Assembly: GCF_022352215.1 (NCBI RefSeq) | Contig: NZ_JAKRWF010000001.1 | Span: 744,001-808,000 of the forward strand | DNA from: Flavihumibacter cheonanensis | Lineage (GTDB): Bacteria > Bacteroidota > Bacteroidia > Chitinophagales > Chitinophagaceae | DNA length: 64,000 nt | Direction of reading: 5' to 3' | Part shown: in pieces, positions 34,473 to 43,125 of the stretch | Layout of the letters: each line of letters opens with the position of its first letter | Numbering within the stretch: position 1 is the first letter of the stretch | The notes under the pieces: model-generated | What the model was told of the DNA's origin: nothing | Seen by the model: the letters and a program-made list of their open reading frames with translations, nothing else | Databases searched by the model: none | Position numbers and translations under genes: made by a program

Positions 34473-34896
34473 CGATCCAATAATTTTTGGTACGCGCCCA
34501 ACGGATCAGGAGATACAGCAATAAGCCTACCGGTCCCAGCATGAAAGTAAAAAACAGGCAGGGCAGGAGTAAGGCTATCCCGATACCGTTTTTACGTGCA
34601 TTGTTTACAATAAATATACCTGTTAGCAGGTCAAAGGCCAGGTAATGAATCCAACCCGCCAATAACGCTTCCCGATTGACAAAGAGCGCCGCCACACCAT
34701 CAAGAGATCCAAAACTATCGGGCTGCATACCTCCGAAATTTTTGGCGATCAACCAGGCATAGAGCAGGCACATAAGTATAATGATGGTTCCGATTAAAGC
34801 CCTGGATATCCAAAGAGTTTTGTAAAAAATGGCAAGCAGAATCCAGCCTATCAGGGCCAGGGTACTGCTGATTTGAAACAACTGATCGGCATGCAT
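34462..34896 (-). CDS. ABA4-like family membrane protein (DUF4281)
   Basis: 144 residues from the ATG at 34896, chosen because MHADQLFQISSTLALIGWIL begins with the first helix; the frame is open 37 codons further but that part overlaps the TonB-receptor stop. Four helices and the diagnostic FGSLDGVAALFVNREALLAG, WIHYLAFDLLTGIF and LGPVGLLLYLLIR identify the ABA4-like family. In plants ABA4 takes part in neoxanthin formation; the bacterial members have no known role. It follows the TonB receptor by 34 bp and overlaps the next membrane gene. Confidence 0.88.
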   Translation of the reverse strand: MHADQLFQISSTLALIGWILLAIFYKTLWISRALIGTIIILMCLLYAWLIAKNFGGMQPDSFGSLDGVAALFVNREALLAGWIHYLAFDLLTGIFIVNNARKNGIGIALLLPCLFFTFMLGPVGLLLYLLIRWARTKNYWIDVE

Positions 34897-34930
34897 GTGA
34901 TTTGTTTTTTCGAATGTACTATTTGTAACT

Positions 34931-37321
34931 CTAGAATTGTACCCGGTACAGTAAATCCGGAAAGAAGCCCAACTGGTAAACATTGCCGATTCCACCTCTT
35001 TGGGCATTGTACCTGCGCAGGAAAATATTTTCCCGGTTGGTCACATTTTGCAAATCAAGATAAAAGGTCTGGCTCAGCTTACGCTTTTTACTATTGAATC
35101 GATAGCCAAACTTCAGGTCGAGCCGCAGGTAGGCATCCAGCCGCTCGCTGTTGTAACTGCTTTCATCCAGGATTTCCCTGCCAGCCAGTTGGGAAGCTGC
35201 CAGATCTACCGGTGTGGCATATCGTCCACCAACAGTGCTGAAGCGACCATCAACTGTAAAGGCATTGCGTTTGTCTTTTCCTGTCTTCCATTCTTTTCCT
35301 CCCAATACATTCCATACATAACCATAATTGAAACTGGTATTTCGTTCTATGTTATCACTTCCTTTGTATTTGGAATCAAAAAGCGAAACTGTATTCAGTA
35401 TGTACCAGCCTTTCTGAAGAAATTTTTCCAGGGTAATTTCCAATCCGTAATTTCTGCCGGTTCCTTCATTTATCAATCCTGCTTTTCTTGGAAAGGCAAA
35501 GTCGGCACCACTGTTCAGGATAGAGAAGCCGGATGCAACTGTCTCAACTGGTACATCAAATAGCTGTTGATAATAAACTTCCGCCTTTGCTCTCCAGTTA
35601 GTTCCAAATCGTTTTTCCAATCCGGCTACAAAATGATGTGCTTTCGTGAAATCGAGCTGTGCATTGCCGTTATTGTACTTTCCTGTAGTTTCATCGTATT
35701 CCTGATAGAGATAAACCGGGAAGGGCTGGGTTTGCGCATGTAAACCGTAAGACAGATAAAGATTCCAGCCGCCTTTGGGTAACCAGCTCACCGAGGCCCT
35801 TGGTTCCAACAGGGAACTTTCATTAAAGCTGAAATACTGTCCGTGTAAGCCCGCCGTAATAAGCCATTGTTCCGCCGGCTTATACCTGGTTTGCGCAAAT
35901 ACCTGCCCCAAGCTATAACGCTGGTCATATTGATTGAGTAATTGAAAAGGGGCATTCGCATCCTGTCCTTCTCGATCTTGAAGAAAGGAGTTCAGCCGAC
36001 TCATTTCTCCAGTTAAACCCGCTCTCCAGGAAAGTTTGGCATTCAGTTTTTGATTGATATAACTGCTAAGGTTAACCGAATTCAACGTATTCTTTCGTTC
36101 TGTAATCTGCCATCTGCCCTGGTAAGGCGGAACAGGTGCAGGGTATTGGTAATTGTCAAACTGATCTCTCTGGTACACATAGGCAACGGATGTTTTCCAG
36201 TAGGTACGTTCATTCAGATCCAGCTGGTGTTTGATGCCTGCGGTATTCATCCGGTTGCGCACATATCCATCCTGGTCCTGCCTTGCATAAAAATCACTGG
36301 TGTCGATATCCTTTCCGATAAAATCAATGGCACTTACACCTCCCATTCCATAAAGCGAGAGCTGTCCCCACTTGCCTTTTGCCGATTGAAAATTAAATAC
36401 CCAGTCCTGGTATTTGGGCACCGCATCTGTTCCTACGTTCAATCCAATGGATTGTGCTAACTGCACAAAAGAATAGCGATAGCCTATCATGTATGAAGCT
36501 CCTTTCCGCTGTTTACCCAGCGGTCCTTCTGCCATCAGTTCGAGGCCACTAAACAGGTTAAGTTGTGTTGTAAACTCATGTGTATAGGCATTGCCTGCTC
36601 TGAGTTGCAGATCAAATACTGCCGCAGTTGCATTACCATATTCAGCAGGGAAAGCTCCCGTGTAAAAATCAGCCGACTTCAGGGCGTTGGTATTGAGTAT
36701 GGTTACCGGTCCGCCGGTTGTACCCAGACTTGCGAAATGATTCGGGTTCGCTGCGGGTACTCCTTCGAGTCGCCATAATACGCCGGTAGGAGAGTTGCCT
36801 CTTACCACAATATCATTGCGGTTATCATTATTTGAAATCACACCTGCGAAATTGCTTACCATTTTGGATGGATCATTCCGACCTCCGCTGAACCTTGTTA
36901 CTTCTTCCATATTGATGGAACGGTTGCTACCTACTGCATATTCATTAGAGGCGACTCCCTTTTTTAGTTTTGGTGCCTTTACGGTTACTTCCGCCAGCGT
37001 ATTGACCTGCTGCTCCAAACGGATGTCCAATTGTACTTCTTTACCGGTAGTGAGCAGGATTTCATTCAACAGGGAGGAGCTGTAGCTAATATAATCCACC
37101 CTAAGTTGAATACGTCCAACAGGAACACCTGTGATAACAAACCTTCCATCTTTGTCTGAAAGTGTTTGTAAGGAAGTTCCAATGATCTGAATAGTTGCTC
37201 CCTGTAGTGCCTGTTCCGATATACGGTCAGTGATCCGGCCACGAATGGTCTGGGTCGGAGTTTGTGAAAAGCTGGTGATAGATAGGCTGATGAATAGCCA
37301 TAGGAAGAGTCTTGCTAACAT
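34931..37321 (-). CDS. TonB-dependent outer-membrane receptor with N-terminal carboxypeptidase-regulatory domain
   Basis: 796 residues. A signal peptide (about 1-19) is followed by a CarboxypepD_reg domain (QTIRGRITDRISEQALQGATIQI, about 24-105), then a plug domain (about 140-235) with VVRGNSPTGVLWRLEGVPAANP and SADFYTGAFPAEYGNATAA. The rest is a beta-barrel ending in a Phe-terminal strand (LLYRVQF). Plug motifs resemble siderophore/metal or carbohydrate receptors; the ligand is unknown. It is the first gene of a four-gene run (ABA4-like, membrane protein, BNR propeller). An exact FNR-type box lies 84 bp upstream. Confidence 0.93.
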   Translation of the reverse strand: MLARLFLWLFISLSITSFSQTPTQTIRGRITDRISEQALQGATIQIIGTSLQTLSDKDGRFVITGVPVGRIQLRVDYISYSSSLLNEILLTTGKEVQLDIRLEQQVNTLAEVTVKAPKLKKGVASNEYAVGSNRSINMEEVTRFSGGRNDPSKMVSNFAGVISNNDNRNDIVVRGNSPTGVLWRLEGVPAANPNHFASLGTTGGPVTILNTNALKSADFYTGAFPAEYGNATAAVFDLQLRAGNAYTHEFTTQLNLFSGLELMAEGPLGKQRKGASYMIGYRYSFVQLAQSIGLNVGTDAVPKYQDWVFNFQSAKGKWGQLSLYGMGGVSAIDFIGKDIDTSDFYARQDQDGYVRNRMNTAGIKHQLDLNERTYWKTSVAYVYQRDQFDNYQYPAPVPPYQGRWQITERKNTLNSVNLSSYINQKLNAKLSWRAGLTGEMSRLNSFLQDREGQDANAPFQLLNQYDQRYSLGQVFAQTRYKPAEQWLITAGLHGQYFSFNESSLLEPRASVSWLPKGGWNLYLSYGLHAQTQPFPVYLYQEYDETTGKYNNGNAQLDFTKAHHFVAGLEKRFGTNWRAKAEVYYQQLFDVPVETVASGFSILNSGADFAFPRKAGLINEGTGRNYGLEITLEKFLQKGWYILNTVSLFDSKYKGSDNIERNTSFNYGYVWNVLGGKEWKTGKDKRNAFTVDGRFSTVGGRYATPVDLAASQLAGREILDESSYNSERLDAYLRLDLKFGYRFNSKKRKLSQTFYLDLQNVTNRENIFLRRYNAQRGGIGNVYQLGFFPDLLYRVQF

Positions 37322-37405
37322 GGTGCTGGTTTTGAAAGCAAGTTATTTCCAGGCGATACCCTTTTCCATTAACATATATCAAGAAGCCAAATGCCAGGAA
37401 CGATC

Positions 37406-37419
37406 TTGATATTTATCAA
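37406..37419. promoter_or_regulatory. FNR/Crp-type box TTGAT-ATTT-ATCAA
   Basis: A perfect 14-bp palindrome identical to the FNR consensus TTGATN4ATCAA. It lies between the end of the Crp/Fnr gene (37428) and the start of the TonB-receptor operon (37321). A further ATATCAAGA half (37376-37384) faces TCTTGATAT (37404-37412), giving an additional dyad. It is a likely binding site of a Crp/Fnr protein, plausibly the adjacent one. Confidence 0.6.
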
Positions 37420-37427
37420 TCAGATGC

Positions 37428-38003
37428 CTAGCGGGTCATTTTTTTACGAATACGACTGAGGTGCTCCGGACTGATCCCAATAAAGGAAGCCAGCATGTAT
37501 TGGGGAACACGCTGGATAAGATGATATTGATTGTCTATGATATACTGATACCGGTCTTCCGGGCTCAGTGTGAGTAAGCGCGTATTGTAACGGGAAATCA
37601 GAATAAACAATCCTTCCGCTATTTTTCGGCCGGCCTGGTTAAAAATGGGATAGTTCCGGTAGAGATCCTGCATCTTTTCATAAGGCAGGTTGATAGCAAT
37701 AGTATCCTCCAATACATCCATGGATTGAGAGGCAGGTGACTGGGTCAGAAAGCTATCATATTCACTTAGGTATTCCCCTTCTTTGGCAAATCCCGTACAA
37801 ATTTCCCGTCCGTCTACTGTATAATATAATCGGGCTAACCCTTTATGGATATAATAAACGCCTTTGCAGTTTTCTCCTTCCCTGCAAACCAGGGATCCTT
37901 TGGGATAGGATTCAATTACCAGCCGGTTTTCCAACTGCTGCCATTCTTCATCAGAAAGTTTCGGAATCAGTTCCTGGTAATATTGTCGGATGCCATCAAA
38001 CAT
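37428..38003 (-). CDS. Crp/Fnr-family transcriptional regulator
   Basis: 191 residues. The sensor beta-roll (VCREGENCKGVYYIHKGLARLYY, about 40-62) and the C-terminal HTH (VPQYMLASFIGISPEHLSRIRKKM) are typical of Bacteroidota Crp/Fnr proteins. No cluster-binding cysteine set is present. The gene begins only 5 bp after the stop of purC, so it is co-transcribed with it. The FNR-like box downstream (37406-37419) makes the TonB-receptor operon a candidate target. Confidence 0.92.
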   Translation of the reverse strand: MFDGIRQYYQELIPKLSDEEWQQLENRLVIESYPKGSLVCREGENCKGVYYIHKGLARLYYTVDGREICTGFAKEGEYLSEYDSFLTQSPASQSMDVLEDTIAINLPYEKMQDLYRNYPIFNQAGRKIAEGLFILISRYNTRLLTLSPEDRYQYIIDNQYHLIQRVPQYMLASFIGISPEHLSRIRKKMTR

Positions 38004-38008
38004 CTTGC

Positions 38009-38935
38009 TTACAACAAATGTTCCAGTGATTTTTCAACGGCGGCCTTGGTTTCTTCGGTTGTCCAGGCTTGTGGAATAAAGGTTTCGCCGATCACCTGTT
38101 CATACAATTGAATGTATCTTTTGCTGATGGTGTCAATCCATTGAGGGTTCATCTCAGGAACCGTTTGACCTTCCTTACCCATAAAATTATTCGCGATCAG
38201 CCATTCCCGCACAAATTCTTTACTGAGCTGTTGCTGTTTTTCGCCTTTTGCCTGGCGGTCTTCAAATCCATCGGCAAAAAAATACCGGGAGGAGTCGGGT
38301 GTATGTATCTCATCCATCAGGTAGATAGTATCCCCAATTTTCCCAAATTCATATTTGGTATCAACAAGTATTAGTCCGCGTTTGGCTGCGATCTGTTTAC
38401 CTCTTTCAAATAGGGCCAGGGTATATTTTTCAAGCATGGCCCAGTCTTCGGCGCTTGCCAATCCTTTCGCAATGATATCTTCCTTGCTAATGTCTTCATC
38501 ATGGCCTTCGGAGGCTTTGGTGGAAGGCGTAATGATAGGGGTAGGGAAGTAGTCGTTTTCTTTTAATCCTTCCGGTAAGGCGACACCACAAAGAGATCTT
38601 TTTCCACTCTTATAGGTTCGCCATGCATGTCCGGTAAGATTGCCCCGTACCACCATTTCAATTTTGAAGGGAACACATTTTTTTCCTATCGAAACATGTG
38701 GAGCCGGGGTTTCCAGTAACCAGTTGGGGCAAATGTCGGCAGTAGCTTTCAACATGTATGCAGCTATCTGGTTTAATACTTGTCCTTTATAGGGAATGGG
38801 TTCTGGTAAGATGACATCAAAAGCGGAGATCCGGTCAGATACAATCATTACCAATAAACGGTCCTGGATAGTGTAAACATCCCGCACTTTTCCTTTGTAA
38901 AAGGCGGTTTGAGAAGGGAATTGAAATGGTGCCAT
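38009..38935 (-). CDS. purC: Phosphoribosylaminoimidazole-succinocarboxamide (SAICAR) synthase
   Basis: 308 residues, the long type of the enzyme. [29 protein letters not shown] is the opening signature (positions about 10-38), followed by [25 protein letters not shown] and [14 protein letters not shown], the nucleotide- and substrate-binding blocks. It joins CAIR and aspartate using ATP in de novo purine synthesis, in the cytosol. A Crp/Fnr gene follows after 5 bp, which is an unusual operon partner. The start is 91 bp from the divergent TonB receptor. Confidence 0.97.
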   Translation of the reverse strand: MAPFQFPSQTAFYKGKVRDVYTIQDRLLVMIVSDRISAFDVILPEPIPYKGQVLNQIAAYMLKATADICPNWLLETPAPHVSIGKKCVPFKIEMVVRGNLTGHAWRTYKSGKRSLCGVALPEGLKENDYFPTPIITPSTKASEGHDEDISKEDIIAKGLASAEDWAMLEKYTLALFERGKQIAAKRGLILVDTKYEFGKIGDTIYLMDEIHTPDSSRYFFADGFEDRQAKGEKQQQLSKEFVREWLIANNFMGKEGQTVPEMNPQWIDTISKRYIQLYEQVIGETFIPQAWTTEETKAAVEKSLEHLL

Positions 38936-39026
38936 TTCACGAAGTTATAATCCGTTTGGAAAAAAACGGTACGGAATTAATAAATCCTTATTTTGCTCAC
39001 GATTAACACATAAAAACCTACATGGT

Positions 39027-41744
39027 ATGAGAAAAAGCAACAGCTATCTTGCCATGATGCTGTTGGCTCTGTTCACTTCGATTGCTGCATTTGCCCAAAC
39101 CGTTACTGTAACAGGAAACGTAAAAAACAGCTCGAACGCTGACGTGGTGCCAGCCGTATCAGTTACGATCAAAGGAACCTCCATTGGTACCTTTACAGAT
39201 GACAAAGGAAATTTTAGTCTGACAACTTCCCAAAAACCCCCATTTACCTTAGTGTTCACGTCTATTGGGTTTGATCCGCTCGAAGTGGTGTTGAACAATG
39301 CCAGTGATGCCGTGAATGTAAACCTGGCTCCCTCAAGTTCCCTGGGTACTGAAGTGGTAGTATCCGCCAGCCGGGTTCCGGAAAAAATCCTGGAATCCCC
39401 CGTATCTATTGAAAGAGTTAGTTCCGCTGCAATCAGAGTTTCACCTGCTGCCAGTTATTACGATATCGTAGGCAGTTTGAAAGGGGTGGACCTGGTTACT
39501 TCTTCCCTCACGTTTAAAACGCCTACCACCCGTGGTTTTGCCGGTAGTGGTAATACCCGTTTCAACCAGTTGGTGGATGGAATGGATAACCAGGCGCCAG
39601 GCTTGAACTTCTCCGTGGGTGCCATCATTGGTTTATCAGAACTGGATGTTGATAACATGGAATTGTTGCCAGGTGCGTCTTCTGCTTTGTATGGTCCGGG
39701 TGGTATGAACGGCACCCTGCTGGTTTCCAGTAAGAATCCATTTAAATATACCGGTTTGTCCTTCCAGGCCAAAGCTGGTATTATGAATACCGATAGTCGT
39801 TATCGGGGCGCTTCCGGTTATCATAACTGGGCGGTTCGTTGGGCTGAGAATATTAAGGATAAATTCGCTTATAAGATCAATGCAGAATTCATCCATGCAA
39901 AAGACTGGCTGGCAGCTGATCAGCGAAATTTCGTGGGTCGCCAGAGCGGTCGTGGCTTACCTGGTCCTGGTACCCGTACAACAGACCCCAACTATGATGG
40001 GATTAATATCTATGGTGATGAAACCACGATTGATATCCGGTCAGCTGTTTTTCCTGCGATTGCACAGGCTGCACCATTCCTCGCACCTTATATTCAATCC
40101 CTGGGTAACAACCCGATCAATGTGAGCCGTACCGGTTACAATGAATCCGATATCATTGACCCCAATACCCTGAATTTCAAATTGGGCGGTGCGCTTCATT
40201 ATAAAATTACTCCCAAACTGGAAGCAATGCTGGCTGGTAGCTGGGGTACTGGTAACTCCGTGTACACCGGATCTGACCGGTATTCTTTCCGGGATTTCAA
40301 AATGGGTCAATACAAACTGGAATTGAATGCGAAGAACTGGTTTGTCCGCACGTACACCACGCAGGAAAATGCCGGACAATCCTATAATGCTACCGTTACA
40401 GCACGTTTGCTGAATGAAGCGTGGAAACCTTCCACCACCTGGTATCCGGAGTACAGCCAGACCTACCTGGCGAATCTCTTAGCCGGACAGGACAACCAGA
40501 CTGCTCACAATAACGCACGTGCTTTTGCGGATCGCAATCGCCCTGCACCTGGTTCTGACCAGTTCAAGCAATTGTTCGACCGGGTTCGTTCCATTCCGAT
40601 TTCCAGCGGTGGTGGTTTGTTTATCGAGAAATCTGACCTGTATTTTACAGAAGCACAATACAACCTTTCTGACTGGACCGGCAAATTTGCTGACATCCTG
40701 ATTGGGGGTAACTGGCGTCAGTACGTACTGAATTCAGAAGGTACCCTGTTTACGGATTCTGCTGCTCCCATCAAGATCAACGAAGTGGGTGCTTATATCC
40801 AGGCTACCCGCCGTCTGTTCAATGACGTGTTGAAACTGACCTTCTCGGGTCGCTATGATAAGAATGAAAACTTCGAAGGTCGTTTTACACCCAGGGCTAC
40901 TGCCGTTGTAACGGTTGCGAAGAACAACAATATCCGTTTGTCTTACCAGACAGCCTATCGTTTCCCCTCTACGCAGCAGCAATTTATCAACCTGAACGTG
41001 GGTGGAGGTGTACAGTTAATTGGAGGCGACAAGAGTTTCCAGAACTTCTACCAGTTCGACCGGAATCGTCCTTATACTTTGACGAATCCGTCCCAACTGC
41101 ATGATTTTAAAACCTTCAAACCAGAGTCTGTTACATCTTATGAACTGGGTTACAAAGGTCTGCTGGCAAATGGAAAAATACTGGTGGATGCTTATGGATA
41201 TTATGGCAGATATCAGAATTTTATTGCGCGTACCCTCATCGGGCAAACAGCTACTGTTGGAGGAACACCAAACCCGGCAACGGATCGTAAGTTTTCTGTT
41301 CCCGTGAACATTGAAGACGATGTTACCACATATGGATTTGGTATTGGAATTGACTATCGTTTTGTACGTGCCTGGACGCTCAGCATGAACCTTTCATCTG
41401 ACCGTTTACAGGATGTGCCAACAGGGTATATCGCGTTCTTCAATGCGCCTAAATACCGCTACAATGCTACTTTGTCTAATTCAGGTTTTGGTACAGACAA
41501 GCGTATAGGCTTCAATGTTAGCTACCGCTGGCAGGATGCTTTCTTTTATGAAGGTGATTTCGCAAACGGTGATATAGCAGCCATCCATACAGTAGATGCA
41601 CAGGTGTCTTACAAACTGCCAAAAGTGAAAAGTGTGGTTAAACTGGGTGGAAACAATATCCTGAACCAGTACTACTTCAATGCACTTGGTAACAGTTTTG
41701 TAGGTGGACTTTACTATGTATCCTTTGGTTACAACATTTATTAA
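39027..41744 (+). CDS. TonB-dependent outer-membrane receptor
   Basis: 905 residues. A signal peptide (about 1-23, ending AAFA before Gln) is followed by a CarboxypepD_reg domain (TVTGNVKNSSNADVVPAVSV, SFTSIGFDPLEV-like end) and a plug domain after TEVVVSASRVPEKILESPVS, containing TRGFAGSGNTRFNQLVDGMD and DVDNMELLPGASSALYGPGG. The barrel ends in YYVSFGYNIY. The plug motifs are closer to vitamin/siderophore-type receptors than to SusC. The fasciclin lipoprotein gene follows after 15 bp, so the two form an operon. I find no strict promoter match in front of it. Confidence 0.94.
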   Translation: MRKSNSYLAMMLLALFTSIAAFAQTVTVTGNVKNSSNADVVPAVSVTIKGTSIGTFTDDKGNFSLTTSQKPPFTLVFTSIGFDPLEVVLNNASDAVNVNLAPSSSLGTEVVVSASRVPEKILESPVSIERVSSAAIRVSPAASYYDIVGSLKGVDLVTSSLTFKTPTTRGFAGSGNTRFNQLVDGMDNQAPGLNFSVGAIIGLSELDVDNMELLPGASSALYGPGGMNGTLLVSSKNPFKYTGLSFQAKAGIMNTDSRYRGASGYHNWAVRWAENIKDKFAYKINAEFIHAKDWLAADQRNFVGRQSGRGLPGPGTRTTDPNYDGINIYGDETTIDIRSAVFPAIAQAAPFLAPYIQSLGNNPINVSRTGYNESDIIDPNTLNFKLGGALHYKITPKLEAMLAGSWGTGNSVYTGSDRYSFRDFKMGQYKLELNAKNWFVRTYTTQENAGQSYNATVTARLLNEAWKPSTTWYPEYSQTYLANLLAGQDNQTAHNNARAFADRNRPAPGSDQFKQLFDRVRSIPISSGGGLFIEKSDLYFTEAQYNLSDWTGKFADILIGGNWRQYVLNSEGTLFTDSAAPIKINEVGAYIQATRRLFNDVLKLTFSGRYDKNENFEGRFTPRATAVVTVAKNNNIRLSYQTAYRFPSTQQQFINLNVGGGVQLIGGDKSFQNFYQFDRNRPYTLTNPSQLHDFKTFKPESVTSYELGYKGLLANGKILVDAYGYYGRYQNFIARTLIGQTATVGGTPNPATDRKFSVPVNIEDDVTTYGFGIGIDYRFVRAWTLSMNLSSDRLQDVPTGYIAFFNAPKYRYNATLSNSGFGTDKRIGFNVSYRWQDAFFYEGDFANGDIAAIHTVDAQVSYKLPKVKSVVKLGGNNILNQYYFNALGNSFVGGLYYVSFGYNIY

Positions 41745-41759
41745 TGGAAAAATTATTCT

Positions 41760-42824
41760 ATGCTTACGTCATTTAAAAAATATACAGGTATCGGGCTGAT
41801 GTCCCTGTTGCTGCTTGGACAGATCACAGCCTGTAACAAGATTCCGGAAGTGGAAGAGATTGCCCCGGAAGAGAACGCAGGTCAAACCATATTTGAGATC
41901 GTTAATACCGATCCTCAATATTCTATTCTGAAAGCAGCTGTAACCAAGGCAGGAGTGGGCCCCTTGCTGAACAAACGCGATAACAAACTCACACTGTTTG
42001 CACCCAATAACGATGCCATGACCCGCTCCGGTATTTCGGAAGCTGTAATTGGTGTGCTGCCTGCTGCACAGCTGGCTGCTATTCTGAGTTATCATGTGAT
42101 TCCACAGGAGATTGCTTCTGCTGCGATTCCCGGGTTGCCGTTGCCAAATATCCAGATGCCCAGTTTACTGCAACCGCTGGCAAGTCAGCCCTTGTTTAAA
42201 ATGCCCATCTTCCCATCAAAAAGGCCAACCGGTGCATTCGTAAACAATATTCCTATCACGGCAGTGGATAAACGTGCTGCGAATGGTTATATCCACGATG
42301 TGTTTGCATTGGTAGCGCCTCCTCAAACAACAATGAAAGGATTAATTGCAGCACAGCCTGATCTGAGTTTCTTACGTGCGGCGATTGCCCGCGCTGATGA
42401 AGGTCAGACTGGTTTGAACAGGATTGATTCGCTGCTGAACTATCCCTTCCCGAATATTACACTGTTTGCACCCAATGATGATGCATTTAAAGCAGCATTG
42501 ACTTTGTTGGGAGCACCTCCGGTAATAGAAGCTTTTGCTGCACTGCCTCCGGAAACCGTTCGTGGTATTCTGGCTTATCATGTACTGGCGGTTAATGGTA
42601 CACCGGCATTCCGTGTATTTAGTCCGAACCTGGTAAGTGGTACAGTTGAAACCCTGATTGGTCCATCGCCCATGCCGCAATTAACCATTGATGCTACAAA
42701 CCCGATGGCACCAACCGTAAAAGGTCGGATTAACCCTACACCTGCCAATGTGGTAGCAGCTGATTTGAATGCGGTTAATGGAGTATTACATAAAATTGAC
42801 CAGGTATTGATACCGCAGATGTAA
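41760..42824 (+). CDS. Lipoprotein with two fasciclin (FAS1) domains
   Basis: 354 residues. The lipobox ITAC places the lipidated Cys at 25. Two FAS1 domains follow: one with KLTLFAPNNDAM and AAILSYHVIP, the other with ITLFAPNDDAFKAAL and RGILAYHVLA, each ending with a VNGVLHKID- or NGYIHDV-like strand. Domain one contains a Pro-rich insertion (about 125-155). FAS1 domains mediate adhesion or protein contacts at cell surfaces. Being 15 bp behind a TonB receptor, it may be a surface partner of that receptor (inference). The stop is followed by an eight-unit heptamer array. Confidence 0.94.
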   Translation: MLTSFKKYTGIGLMSLLLLGQITACNKIPEVEEIAPEENAGQTIFEIVNTDPQYSILKAAVTKAGVGPLLNKRDNKLTLFAPNNDAMTRSGISEAVIGVLPAAQLAAILSYHVIPQEIASAAIPGLPLPNIQMPSLLQPLASQPLFKMPIFPSKRPTGAFVNNIPITAVDKRAANGYIHDVFALVAPPQTTMKGLIAAQPDLSFLRAAIARADEGQTGLNRIDSLLNYPFPNITLFAPNDDAFKAALTLLGAPPVIEAFAALPPETVRGILAYHVLAVNGTPAFRVFSPNLVSGTVETLIGPSPMPQLTIDATNPMAPTVKGRINPTPANVVAADLNAVNGVLHKIDQVLIPQM

Positions 42825-42831
42825 GGAAGAT

Positions 42832-42889
42832 GTGAAACGTGAAACGTGAGAAGTGAAAATGGTGAAAGGTGAGAAGTGAAATGTGAAAA
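42832..42889 (+). repeat. Heptamer tandem array, 8 units (GTGARAN), behind the fasciclin gene
   Basis: Units on the plus strand: GTGAAAC, GTGAAAC, GTGAGAA, GTGAAAATG (9 bp, two extra), GTGAAAG, GTGAGAA, GTGAAAT, GTGAAAA. It starts 7 bp after the TAA of the fasciclin gene, in the sense direction. It is the longest copy of the family here. GTGAGAAGTGA within it is complementary to part of the opposite array at 43066-43093. Confidence 0.88.
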
Positions 42890-42894
42890 ACTAC

Positions 42895-42922
42895 TTCATA
42901 ATTCATACTTCAAAGTTCATAA
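42895..42922 (-). repeat. Second heptamer family, 4 units (TTCATAA/TTCATAC)
   Basis: Plus strand: TTCATAA, TTCATAC, TTCAAAG, TTCATAA; minus strand GTATGAA-type units. Same 7-bp period as the GTGARAN arrays but a different core. It lies between the fasciclin-side array and the hairpin at 42928. A second copy is at 44326-44353. Confidence 0.8.
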
Positions 42923-42927
42923 TTGAA

Positions 42928-42951
42928 AAGGCCCTCCTTGCGGGGGGCCTT
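42928..42951. terminator. GC-rich hairpin between fasciclin and ychF genes
   Basis: AAGGCCCTCC (42928-42937) pairs with GGGGGGCCTT (42942-42951), one T-G wobble, loop TTGC. On the minus strand it is followed by TTTTC, on the plus strand by no T-run, so it would serve best for transcripts coming from ychF. The stretch 42952-43065 holds nothing I recognise. Confidence 0.7.
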
Positions 42952-43065
42952 CGTCATGGGGAACGTTATTTTCTATCGGGTCGTTTCAACAAAGCTGCAT
43001 CAGCAGATGCTATTCGATTATGGGAGTCAGATATTATAATGAAGGCACAAATCTAGGGGTTTTCC

Positions 43066-43093
43066 GTCTCACTTCTCACGTCTCACATTTCAC
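43066..43093 (-). repeat. Heptamer tandem array, 4 units, behind ychF
   Basis: Minus strand: GTGAAAT, GTGAGAC, GTGAGAA, GTGAGAC, without interruption. It begins 16 bp after the ychF stop codon, in the sense direction of ychF, and faces the array at 42832-42889. Confidence 0.88.
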
Positions 43094-43095
43094 CT

Positions 43096-43125
43096 CCGAT
43101 TCAACGTCGTTAGACGTTAAATCGG
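43096..43125 (-). other. Stem-loop across the ychF stop codon
   Basis: CCGATTCAACGTC (43096-43108) pairs with GACGTTAAATCGG (43113-43125) with one mismatch and loop GTTA. The ychF stop (43110-43112) is in the loop, and the right arm encodes the last four residues. No T-run follows; the heptamer array comes next, so this is not a classic terminator. Confidence 0.65.

Noticed and set aside
38936-39026. Purine-type riboswitch or strict promoter between purC and the TonB receptor
   Set aside because: The 91-bp gap shows no conserved riboswitch core. The TTATTTTG at 38988-38995 has no TTTG at the right distance, so I did not call a promoter.
42955-43056. Short open frame reading ERYFLSGRFNKAASADAIRLW before a TAG
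   Set aside because: It looks coding-like in composition but has no start codon in frame, no ribosome-binding site and no family resemblance. It lies between arrays and a hairpin, so it is most likely chance or an old remnant.
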